From: Paraspadella gotoi
Lineage: Eukaryota; Chaetognatha
Assembly: GCA_051294375.1 (NCBI GenBank)
Contig: CM119266.1
Span: forward strand, 20,562,780-20,626,779
DNA length: 64,000 nucleotides
Direction: 5' to 3'
The position numbers and the translations under genes are program-made. Below the pieces are notes generated by a model. It was not told where the DNA came from. It saw only the letters and a program-made list of their open reading frames with translations, and did not search any database. Shown here piece by piece: positions 55,556-64,000 of the stretch. Each line of letters starts with the position of its first letter. The stretch's first letter is position 1.

Positions 55556-56773
55556 ACCTCAATTTTAAACGCATCGAGGAGGCGAATAACGAAACCGGAC
55601 CGTCAGATGGCGGTAAGGGGTTTCCTAGAAAGTCTGCTCCCGAACCGAAAGACGAAAGATGAGAATAACACGAGAAAGACGCGTCAACAAAAACAATCAG
55701 ACGAAGAAACAAACAAAGACTCTGGAAACTGGAAAGTCGCAGAGAGAATTTCCTCTTTGAAAATGGAAGGAGAAAAAAAAATTAATTTAAGGAAGATTAA
55801 GTGAGAAAAACTTTGGAGAAATTGATAAGACGAACACCTCAGAACGTACTAATAGTATAAAACTCTTGAATTGTTAATGTTGTAAAGTTATTGAAGTAAA
55901 AATTATTATATAAAATATGCGTGGAGGACCTGAAGAAATATCCTTGGAACTCGTATCCGTATTTTTTTGATTAATGGAAGTTGGTCATCGAGAGAGAGAT
56001 TTGCTTGAAATTTTTTTCCCCTTTTTTTTTGTAAATGTCTCGATAAAATAAAATCGATCGACTTTGCAACGCGTCCGATATCTTATGTAACGAGTATGAA
56101 CGTTTGAGTCTCTATATCCAGTTTTTATCTTTTTTTTCCCCTACTTTTTCAAACATGTCTTCGTTTCTGACTTGTCCTTGTTCTCAGTCTCGTCTCGTCA
56201 TGCTTTGTCATGCTTTGTCCTCGGTCTCATCTCGTCATGCTTTGTCTCAAATCGAGGAGAGAAAAGAAACTCCGGCGCCAGGAAAATATTTTTTACGGCG
56301 ACCACCACTGATGGCCTTTGGCCCGAGTTGGATGGCCTCTGCTATTTATCCTCCATGCAGCCAGCCAGCCTCTTTTTCTTCCTAATGTCGCTTTACTCTT
56401 TCTCTTTCTTGCTTTTCTTCTTCTACTGTAACCTTTCAGTTTTTCCAAACCCTCTTTTACTTCTCAATTTTCATTCTCTCCCCCGGCCCCTCATTTTCCA
56501 CTGGCTATTATTTAATAGTTTCTGCCGAATGTTTCTTTCCAATTCATTCTTAAACATCATTTCATTCGTAATATTTTGCCCTTCGTATATTATATATTTT
56601 CCTTTACAGTCTCTCATCCTGTCTTCTCCCCTTTCTCTCGCCGAGTCGATGCCCTTTTTAACCCAAATCTCAACCAATTTGTTTTTTCGATTAGACGCGA
56701 AAAATCCAGATTTGGCGGGAAAAAAAAGGAAAAGATGAGAAGAAATATGAAAAAAAATAACATTATAAAAATG
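55556..56773. other. Unique DNA, no gene recognised
   Basis: A GTCATGCTTTGTC word repeats three times at 56196-56252. Pyrimidine-rich 56370-56500. No exon recognised. Confidence 0.45.
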
Positions 56774-57087
56774 GGCCTTATTTTCTCAAAACGTTCCATT
56801 TTGTTCTAAACTTGGAATTAAGTGAATTTTTTTAGTTAAGGATTAGGTTAGAGGTTATTGTTATGGTTAAGTTTAGGGACTTGGTTTGTGATTAGGGTTA
56901 AGGATTTGGGTTAAAGACTAGTGTTTAGGGTTAGAGATTATGATTAGACTTTACGGATTAAGGTTTAGGATTAAGGATTAGGGTTAGGGATTGTCTATAA
57001 AAATAAAAATATGTTTAAATTAAATAAAGTTAAAATTAAATTCTGGGATAAGCGAACAAACATGGGTCACTCTCAGAAAAGAGAGCC
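56774..57087. mobile_element. Inverted-repeat transposon copy (family T1)
   Basis: Left end GGCCTTATTTTCTCAAAACG at 56774-56793 continuing TTCCATTTTG. The right end, CTCTCAGAAAAGAGAGCC at 57070-57087, is the inverse. The interior 56835-56995 is TTAGGGTTAAGGATT-like with about a 13-bp period, opposite in orientation to 34378 and 39829. Confidence 0.75.
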
Positions 57088-57350
57088 CCCAAAAAAATGT
57101 CCCGAAAAAAAATTATTGTTCGATCTCGAGAAAGTGAGTAAATAAAAAAAAAATGGGAGAATCGTTTGAGAATAGAAAATAACCTTCGTTCTATTTACCC
57201 CGATTTAATTCTCTCCACTATTTCCCATTATTCCTTCCCACTCACCGCCCACTCCGTCCTCGGCATCCGAACCACTCATTCCCCCTTCTCTCCCACTCTA
57301 TCGATTTGACGGGGATTTGCGTTTTTTGACGCATTTGAAAACAGAGTTTG
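57088..57350. other. Spacer
   Basis: A-rich then C/T-rich, no gene recognised. Confidence 0.5.
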
Positions 57351-57394
57351 AAAAATGGCGTCGCGACAACCTGGAGGCCGAAAATGGGGCGTAA

Positions 57395-57512
57395 GGGGGA
57401 CGGGGAGGTAATGGGGGAGGGCGGGGGGTGGACTCGAATGAGCTGGGGAGGAGGGAGGATAGAGACGGGGACCCCTGGGGAAAGGGGGTCGGGGCGAGGG
57501 GGGGGTGGTTAA
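57395..57512. repeat. G-run-rich tract (G-quadruplex candidate)
   Basis: About a dozen runs of four or more G with short loops on the plus strand, e.g. GGGGGACGGGGAGG and GGGGGGG near 57500. Confidence 0.85.
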
Positions 57513-57623
57513 GAAAAAAAAGTTTATTCCTGCTCGAAAAATTTTTTTCTCGTTCATCATTTTCGGGCGAAAACTGTCGAATGAAAATAAGTCGGGAATC
57601 TTGAGGGGACGAAGGTGACGTCT

Positions 57624-57762
57624 GATTGGGACGAAGGGAAGGCGCCTGATTGGTGGAGCTGATTGATTTAGCGAGTTGGATTGGTTGATTGGCGCGGAAT
57701 GATTGGATCTGTAAAAAGTTGGATTGGTGGAGGAGGAGGTTGATTGATTGATTGATTGACAG
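57624..57762 (-). promoter_or_regulatory. Cluster of CCAAT-box motifs (as ATTGG)
   Basis: ATTGG occurs six times in 104 bp (57624, 57649, 57680, 57688, 57702, 57723), then GATT repeats to 57760. Multiple spaced CCAAT boxes next to a G-rich tract suggest an NF-Y-type promoter on the minus strand. No TATA or transcript was identified, and part may be a simple GATT repeat. Confidence 0.3.
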
Positions 57763-58137
57763 AGGTCGATGTGAATAGGTGCGAGAAGACAGATGGAAAG
57801 GTTTCCGAAAGGCTGATAGAACGATGATGCATAACGTCTCGGCTTCAGGGAAAGATAAATTTGAGTTGAGGTGATAAAAGTATCGAGCTATTAAAATTAT
57901 TAACCGGGTAGGTTATATACATATTACATACTTGTTTAGAGCTACTTATTTTTAAAAGAATTCAGTTTCTCTTTCCTGTTCTTTTGTTTTATTTTCTCCC
58001 TTTGAAATGATTTCTAACGGTTTGTAACTTTTTTCGTGAAAAAAAAACCTTTCCTAATTACAGCGATGCTTTCTGTGGTGGTGGCCCGGAACTAGGCAGG
58101 GGGGAACAGGAAAAAACGTTTAATGAGAAACAGAGAT

Positions 58138-58141
<4 letters not shown>
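57763..58141. other. Unique DNA, nothing recognised
   Basis: AT-rich from 57860. Confidence 0.5.

Positions 58142-58189
<48 letters not shown>
58142..58189. repeat. (GA)n microsatellite
   Basis: 48 bp of pure GA. Confidence 0.98.
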
Positions 58190-58191
<2 letters not shown>

Positions 58192-58358
58192 TGATCGTTT
58201 TTTGAGAGAATTCCGAACGAAAATTTATTCACGATTTCGATCAATTTAAGTTATTCACTATCGACAAATATTCAATTAACGCAAGAAACTCGGAGTAAAG
58301 AAAACCTCTTCGTAAATTGAACTTTATTGAAGGAACAAACAAATTGAGTTTCATCTGA

Positions 58359-58360
<2 letters not shown>

Positions 58361-58401
<41 letters not shown>
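58361..58401. repeat. (CGA)n microsatellite
   Basis: About 13 perfect GAC/CGA units. The minus frame reads as a Ser run between mixed-composition ends, a weak coding hint only. Confidence 0.97.
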
Positions 58402-58880
58402 ATGTCTCGACATTTTTCTATCGCTCCGTCGGATTTTCTTATATTTTTTCGAGTTTTGAAAGCAAAAATCTGGAACAAAGAATTCGAGTCTCTCATTTTC
58501 TGCTCAACGAAAGATCGAAAAAATTCTCCTCTTCGTTGCCCCCCCCTCTTGGCCGCTTTTGGCGCAACTCAATTAACTCCGACACAATCTGGTGCTCCCG
58601 TTCCACTTTCTCCTGAGGTCTCTCCCTCCCCACCCCTGAACTCTTTACACTCCACCTCCCTTTTCCTCGCCGAGACCATCGCCCCCCCCCCACCGCCCCG
58701 CCCCCCTGGCCAAAAACTCCAAAGGTTTAATTTTGTTTATCGAGGCTTCATTCAGTCCAAGATTCTGAATGAAAAGACGGTTTTTTCTTCTTTCTTTTTT
58801 CTTTTTTTTTCTGTTTGAAATAAAATTAGAATGAAAGGATGAGAGAAAAAAATAAAGATTGAAAATAAGAACAAGTGAAT
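58402..58880. other. Spacer with C-runs
   Basis: C-runs at 58540-58550 and 58681-58710; T-rich 58785-58812. No gene recognised. Confidence 0.5.
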
Positions 58881-58909
58881 CAGAGAGAGAGAAAGAGAGA
58901 GAGAGAGAC

Positions 58910-58949
<40 letters not shown>
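58881..58949. repeat. (GA)n microsatellite
   Basis: GA array, complementary to the CT array at 59155. Confidence 0.96.
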
Positions 58950-58951
<2 letters not shown>

Positions 58952-59154
58952 TTCTTCAAAACAAAAAAGCTGAGCTACAAAAAGAACGGATGATTCATTT
59001 CACAGAGATTTTTGCTCCAATGTCTTCCTCGTCAAAATAAAAATCGCAAAAAAAATAAAAACCGAAAATGAATTTGAAGTCAAACAGGAAACAGAAATTC
59101 GAAAATAAATCTTTTTTCGGCCATCAGTTCAAAGACCACAGCATTGTCCTTCTC

Positions 59155-59235
59155 CTTCTCTCTCTCTCTCTCTCTCTCCATCTCTCTTCTCTCTCTCCTC
59201 TCTCTCTTCTCTCCTTTCCTCTCTCTCTCTCTCGT
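59155..59235. repeat. (CT)n microsatellite
   Basis: Interrupted CT array. Confidence 0.96.
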
Positions 59236-59764
59236 ATCACCCACCAATTTTTCGCTCCTTCCATCTGCTCTCGCTTCGTTCTGCACTCTGCCTTTTGTAT
59301 TATTGCGAAATATTTGCTTCCCTCTCGCAAAATTTCTTTTTTTTTTTATATTGAAGAATAATTGTTTTGGTCCCTAATTTTGGGTCCAGACGGAGGCCAC
59401 ATTTTTCTTTGGCAAATTTTCAAAAGAGGGCGCCGGGTTTTGTCCTCAGACGAAAATGGAATTAAGAGAAAGGGGTCGAATGCAGCTGATTGTGACCTGA
59501 CCTGGCCATTTTTAAAGTACGTTCCGAGTTGGAAAATAATATTTGAATGAGCGATTGTTCCTAATAAAGAACAAATCATTCATACAGGAACTAAAATAAA
59601 GTAATTCATTAGTTTTTGTAAAAATCTTTTTTTTTTGTAGAACTAATGCTCTTATTTTTCTCTTTGGTCTCACAAGGTCGAAACGCAAAACAAAACAAAA
59701 CCCCCCCAAAAAAGAAGAAAACTTCTGGTTTTGATTTCTTTTCATAATTTAATTAAAGAAAATT
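59236..59764. other. Unique DNA, nothing recognised
   Basis: No gene or RNA recognised up to the gap. Confidence 0.5.
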
Positions 59765-60382
59765 NNNNNNNNNNNNNNNNNNNNNNNNNNNNNNNNNNNN
59801 NNNNNNNNNNNNNNNNNNNNNNNNNNNNNNNNNNNNNNNNNNNNNNNNNNNNNNNNNNNNNNNNNNNNNNNNNNNNNNNNNNNNNNNNNNNNNNNNNNNN
59901 NNNNNNNNNNNNNNNNNNNNNNNNNNNNNNNNNNNNNNNNNNNNNNNNNNNNNNNNNNNNNNNNNNNNNNNNNNNNNNNNNNNNNNNNNNNNNNNNNNNN
60001 NNNNNNNNNNNNNNNNNNNNNNNNNNNNNNNNNNNNNNNNNNNNNNNNNNNNNNNNNNNNNNNNNNNNNNNNNNNNNNNNNNNNNNNNNNNNNNNNNNNN
60101 NNNNNNNNNNNNNNNNNNNNNNNNNNNNNNNNNNNNNNNNNNNNNNNNNNNNNNNNNNNNNNNNNNNNNNNNNNNNNNNNNNNNNNNNNNNNNNNNNNNN
60201 NNNNNNNNNNNNNNNNNNNNNNNNNNNNNNNNNNNNNNNNNNNNNNNNNNNNNNNNNNNNNNNNNNNNNNNNNNNNNNNNNNNNNNNNNNNNNNNNNNNN
60301 NNNNNNNNNNNNNNNNNNNNNNNNNNNNNNNNNNNNNNNNNNNNNNNNNNNNNNNNNNNNNNNNNNNNNNNNNNNNNNNNNN
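59765..60382. other. Assembly gap (618 N)
   Basis: Run of N. Confidence 1.
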
Positions 60383-60592
60383 CTACACAACGAAAAGAAA
60401 GTTTATAACGTAATACCGTTTTATATTTAAAAGGATAAAGAAAAAAGCTATCAAGTGATAAATTGTTCGAATTTTTTGAATAATCAGTGAAATCTTCGAA
60501 GATCGAAATGACGAACGATTTTATGAACGAATGATGAATTAGGTATCATGAATGATGAATGGCAAAGAATTCGGTCCGAATTTCAATGAACA

Positions 60593-60781
60593 NNNNNNNN
60601 NNNNNNNNNNNNNNNNNNNNNNNNNNNNNNNNNNNNNNNNNNNNNNNNNNNNNNNNNNNNNNNNNNNNNNNNNNNNNNNNNNNNNNNNNNNNNNNNNNNN
60701 NNNNNNNNNNNNNNNNNNNNNNNNNNNNNNNNNNNNNNNNNNNNNNNNNNNNNNNNNNNNNNNNNNNNNNNNNNNNNNNNN
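60593..60781. other. Assembly gap (189 N)
   Basis: Run of N. Confidence 1.
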
Positions 60782-60831
60782 CAACTTATTTGGTGGGTTG
60801 GGGATGAATCTGCTCGGTTCAGCCCGGTCCG

Positions 60832-61129
60832 TTGGAAATGAGGGATAGAATTTCTAAAACAGGATTGATGCGCCTTTTTTTTTTCTGCCAAAAGAAAGAC
60901 AAAGATGTAAAACATCCCGGAGCGAAGTTGGGGTTAAATGCCGGAGGGGAGGAGCGGGAGGAGCGGGAGGAGCGGGAGGAGCGGGAGTTTGAGGAGCTGG
61001 AGGCAGTTAAAAGGGGAGCAGTAGAAGGAAAAAGGAGAATGAGTAGACAAGGAAGAGGAGTAAATCCCTGGGCAGAAAAAAAAATGAATCAAAAGAATTC
61101 TTTTACCGCTTCGCTACAGATTAGATTAA
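60832..61129 (+). CDS. Candidate coding stretch with EREERE repeat
   Basis: An open plus frame from ATG 60832 runs about 99 codons to the gap at 61130. It has mixed composition around a four-unit GAGCGGGAG repeat (60952-60987), read as EREEREERE, then a basic stretch ending WAEKKMNQKNS. The non-repetitive flanks are more protein-like than most frames here, but no family or splice sites were recognised, and the gap hides what follows. Confidence 0.2.
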
Positions 61130-61308
61130 NNNNNNNNNNNNNNNNNNNNNNNNNNNNNNNNNNNNNNNNNNNNNNNNNNNNNNNNNNNNNNNNNNNNNNN
61201 NNNNNNNNNNNNNNNNNNNNNNNNNNNNNNNNNNNNNNNNNNNNNNNNNNNNNNNNNNNNNNNNNNNNNNNNNNNNNNNNNNNNNNNNNNNNNNNNNNNN
61301 NNNNNNNN
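61130..61308. other. Assembly gap (179 N)
   Basis: The right flank is (CT)n (61309-61328), so the gap probably holds a CT array. Confidence 1.
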
Positions 61309-61328
61309 TCTCTCTCTCTCTCTCTCTC

Positions 61329-61784
61329 GTTCACTATTTTGCCAATCGAATACTAGGGATGAGTGAGATGAAAGAATAAAGAAAAAAATGAAAAAAACTT
61401 CATGAGACAATTTTTAAAACCCTTTAGAAAAAAAAAAAAGAATCTTGTTATTCCCTCAACGACGCAACGCGTAAAATCGGGATAAACAAGGATTATTAAG
61501 GAAAACAAAAATTTATCGCTTTTGAGCCAAACAAAACGTGTTTAACAATAAACGATTATCGAGAAAATAAACAGAGAAATTTGCGGAGAAGGTTAGTGGA
61601 ATCTAGTAGAAGAGGAAAATCGCTGGGAATCGTGGATGTCATGTGACTCGTCGAATTCGAGGTTGGAAATACAAAATACTTAAATACTTAAATACTTATG
61701 CATTTACAAGAGGGAGAGAATCAAAGCCCTGAATAAAAAAAATACCAAACCTTTTTATATTTCGATGATCTCCCATTTCTCTAC
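61329..61784. other. AT-rich spacer
   Basis: AAATACTT repeats at 61674-61695. Nothing else recognised. Confidence 0.5.
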
Positions 61785-61856
61785 CTTTAAAACCGTTGCT
61801 CTTTTGTCGGTTTTTCTTGCACGGCAAGTGCCTTTAGTTTCTGCGAGTAGCGACAT
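61785..61856 (-). CDS. Candidate first exon, unknown product
   Basis: On the minus strand an ATG at 61856 opens a 24-codon frame starting MSLLAETKGTCRARKTD, ending exactly at AAG|GTAGAG (61785/61784), an acceptable splice donor. About 50 bp upstream of the ATG on the same strand lies TTAAATA, with a CCAAT box and an E-box further up (see promoter entry). The arrangement is coherent for a gene start, but no homologue or second exon was found. Confidence 0.25.
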
Positions 61857-61879
61857 CTTTAGTTACGATTATGTACTAG

Positions 61880-61982
61880 GGCGACGCAAGAGGCCGACAG
61901 AATGTATTTAAGTACAGACTCCGATACGCGGTGTGTGGCGGGCGCTGATTGGCTCCCGGGCTCGCGGGCCTAAACACGTGAG
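61880..61982 (-). promoter_or_regulatory. Candidate promoter
   Basis: Reading the minus strand there is CACGTG (61980-61975), AGCCAATC (61954-61947) in a GC-rich block, then TTAAATA (61911-61905). The spacing of the CCAAT box and TATA-like box (about 36 bp) is reasonable for a start site near 61880, just before the candidate exon. The CpG-rich block could equally serve the plus strand. Confidence 0.3.
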
Positions 61983-62494
61983 TGCCAACGTGGAGCCTTA
62001 TTTCGTCACACCCAGTTCACCACTTGCTTTTTAACGGCTTTTTTAAATGCTATTAAAATTAATCAATAGATATTCGGAGATCTTTAAGTTTCTACTTTTT
62101 TTGTAATCGCTGGCTCTACTGGACCTTGCTGTGAGAGAAGCAACCTTATTGCACTATTTTGGCTTCAGAGGAGTTTTGAAGTTTGTCTGTCATCGCGAGC
62201 AACCGATTTAGAACCAATGGTTAGTCCATCTGATCTCAAGTGTTGGTTTCTGTCAAATGCAGAAATATTGGGGAACGAAAGTCATTCAGTGAAGTGTTTA
62301 AGCGACGCCGTCTGTCTCTGTATGTCTCTTTGTCTGTGTCTCTGTCTGTCTCTATCTCTCCATCTGCCTCAACCATTTTCTTTTTCTATTTTCATTTCTT
62401 CGCTTCTTTCTTGCACGTATTACGCCGCCCAAAAACGCTCTTTGAGAACCGGCCATAAGGGGATAGTTTTTTCAGCACTTATTTTTTAATTACA
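61983..62494. other. Unique DNA, nothing certain
   Basis: CTGTCTCT words at 62320-62362. An ATG frame at 62217-62489 is mixed composition at its start but lacks a recognised motif. Confidence 0.4.
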
Positions 62495-62548
62495 AAGAGA
62501 GAGAGAGAATGTAAAAGAAAGAGAGAAAGAAAAATAGAGAGAGAGAGA
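62495..62548. repeat. (GA)n microsatellite, short blocks
   Basis: Three GA blocks. Confidence 0.9.
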
Positions 62549-62699
62549 CCGCGACTAAATTCCTATCGCTTGCTAAAAAATCAGTCTTGCATTGAATTTT
62601 TAGCCTAAGAATCAGTATAGGGGAAGGAATCTTGTACTACCTTAAAACAGCCTAAAAATTGCGCCTCTAAATGGTCTGAAATCGAGCGGCGTAATATCT

Positions 62700-62812
62700 C
62701 CTTTCTTTCTTTCTTACTTCCTTTTTGTCCTTTCTTTCTTATTTCATTTTTTCCTTTCTTTCTTATTTCATTTTCCCTCTTTCTTCCTTCTTTTTCTCCC
62801 TCTCTTTTTACT
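62700..62812. repeat. Pyrimidine tract with a 24-bp duplication
   Basis: CCTTTCTTTCTTATTTCATT recurs in tandem around 62729 and 62753. Confidence 0.85.
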
Positions 62813-63170
62813 TTCTTCAATGTGACCTCACTTTCGTTTTAATCGCTTTTCCTTTTGCGCCTTCTTATTTCTCGACAGACATCGCGTGTCAAGGATTTTA
62901 TTGGCAGATGACGGCGACCGATGGGAAAACGTTAATTAGCGTTTATACGATTATAAACTTTTCTCCCGGATGTAATAGAAAAATTATTAGAGATGCAGCG
63001 ACCCGCTGCTGCGGCGCCGCGAGCCCTGCAGCTCGTTCCAGCTTTTCCCCGCGTGGAGACCATCACCGACCCTTCCTCATTCCGCCTCCTCTGTGGTCGA
63101 GACGATAAATAAAAATCTTTATCCTCAAATGTAAAACGACATTAAGAACTGAAAGGAAAATCGCCCGTCG
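62813..63170. other. Unique DNA with a CpG-rich patch
   Basis: CTGCTGCGGCGCCGCGAGCC-type sequence at 63003-63035. No exon recognised. Confidence 0.45.
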
Positions 63171-63195
63171 NNNNNNNNNNNNNNNNNNNNNNNNN
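63171..63195. other. Assembly gap of 25 N
   Basis: Fixed-length placeholder before a GA-rich stretch. Confidence 1.
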
Positions 63196-63223
63196 GAGGA
63201 GAAGAAAAAAGGGGCGTGATGGA

Positions 63224-63292
63224 GAAGAGAGAGAGAGAGAAGGAGAGAGAGAAGAGAGAGAGAGAGAGAGGGAGAGAGAGGAGAGATGAAGA
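63224..63292. repeat. (GA)n microsatellite
   Basis: Interrupted GA array. Confidence 0.95.
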
Positions 63293-63657
63293 GTGGAAGA
63301 GAATCGAAAAGAGTGAAAGAGAGATGACTCCAAAATATTTTGTTCACTAACCGCCCGTCGATTCAAGGGGACAGTTTTCGAATGGAATCTTTTTCTATGG
63401 AATTTTTTTCTCTCTTTTTTTTTGGGGGGGTGGGAAGGAGAATGTTTTAGACGTCGTGAGGATTGATGGTGGGGGGCGGGGGAGAAGGGGGGCAGACTTC
63501 ACTTTGCCGGTTTCGAGTCTGGCCGCAGATCGCAGCTAAAAAAAAAAACAAAAAAAGCGATGGTTGTGATATAATGAGAAACTTGTTGCTGTTGTTGTTT
63601 TATCTCCGTCGCTTCTGGAACGCGAAAACGATTTCAACGCCGGTTAATGGAAAAAAC

Positions 63658-63726
63658 ATGGCGGCGACGGCGCTGCGTGACGGCGCCGCGGCGGCGCGGC
63701 TGCGAGGAGAAGAGGGCGGTGCTTGA
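63658..63726 (+). CDS. Candidate 22-residue GC-rich ORF
   Basis: ATGGCGGCGACGGCGCTGCG begins a short Ala/Arg-rich frame to TGA at 63724. GC- and CpG-rich against AT-rich flanks, which may mark a first exon or simply an imperfect GGC repeat. No donor was identified. Confidence 0.12.
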   Translation: MAATALRDGAAAARLRGEEGGA

Positions 63727-64000
63727 TTAATAATATATAAAACCAAAACTAAGCTATAAATTCTTTGAATCCTCTACATACTTAACCAAATTTCTTCGCC
63801 TTTTAGGAAGTTTCTACGCTTATCTGTAAAGATGGTTTCGAGATGTCGCTTTCGTTTTAGTTGTTTTGGTTCTACTTTATTGCAAAGGCTGCGTTTTGGC
63901 CCCGCTTTCCTTTCGTTGTAAAACTTGCCGACAGTTGATGTTGTGACTAATGCTGTAGGTTGATCTCTGTCGGATTTCGTGGTAAATGTTGTGACCAATG
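63727..64000. other. Unique DNA at the window edge
   Basis: AATGTTGTGACYAATG/GATGTTGTGACTAATG words repeat near 63934-63955 and 63983-64000, hinting at a repeat of about 48 bp continuing beyond the window. Confidence 0.45.

Overview
This window is a gene-poor, repeat-dominated piece of a eukaryotic nuclear genome. It has no operons, no ribosome-binding sites and no open frame of normal protein length. The longest frames are translations of microsatellites or cross runs of N. It carries tRNA-derived SINE-like elements, inverted-repeat transposon remnants, minisatellites and strong candidate GT splice donors. The extreme density of (GA)n/(CT)n arrays and the abundance of CpG-containing trinucleotide arrays (CGA/CGT, CCG) suggest an invertebrate animal, but I cannot name the taxon from the sequence.

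Layout. 1-4.9 kb: GA/CT arrays, an AT-rich stretch and a (GACGAA)n array around an assembly gap. 4.9-12.1 kb: two copies of one sequence on either side of a fixed 25-N gap at 9773-9797. 12.7-36.6 kb: unique AT-rich DNA with many GA/CT arrays, several minisatellites (10, 14, 17, 20, 23 and 56 bp units), one compact and one decayed copy of an inverted-repeat transposon, and a possible exon near 25.4 kb. 36.65-38.87 kb: a second sequence present twice on either side of a 25-N gap at 37700-37724. 39.8-40.4 kb: a transposon copy with telomere-like innards and a tRNA-Arg(CCU)-like SINE nested inside it. 43-46.8 kb: CGA/CGT arrays, a second tRNA-like SINE, a 27-bp in-frame minisatellite and a possible hAT-like element. 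49.1-54.8 kb: a tandem duplication of about 2.5-3.2 kb built from a (CCGA)n array, a GA-rich minisatellite of about 115-130 bp, a 49-bp minisatellite and a dispersed repeat; one copy carries a 719-bp insertion that the other lacks. 55-64 kb: two more transposon copies, a G-rich tract with a CCAAT-box cluster, several gaps and a candidate promoter with a first exon near 61.8-62.0 kb.

No gene could be named with confidence. Protein-coding entries are candidate exons only (confidence 0.12-0.3). The best supported biology is the repeat content: (i) a transposon family with inverted-repeat ends and a degenerate telomere-like 13-bp internal repeat, (ii) tRNA-headed elements whose bodies are chains of small hairpins, (iii) a dispersed 3'-conserved element seen both as a fresh-looking insertion and as a 5'-truncated copy. 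Eighteen N gaps total about 4.2 kb, and several stretches look like unmerged overlapping contigs, so copy numbers here should not be taken at face value.
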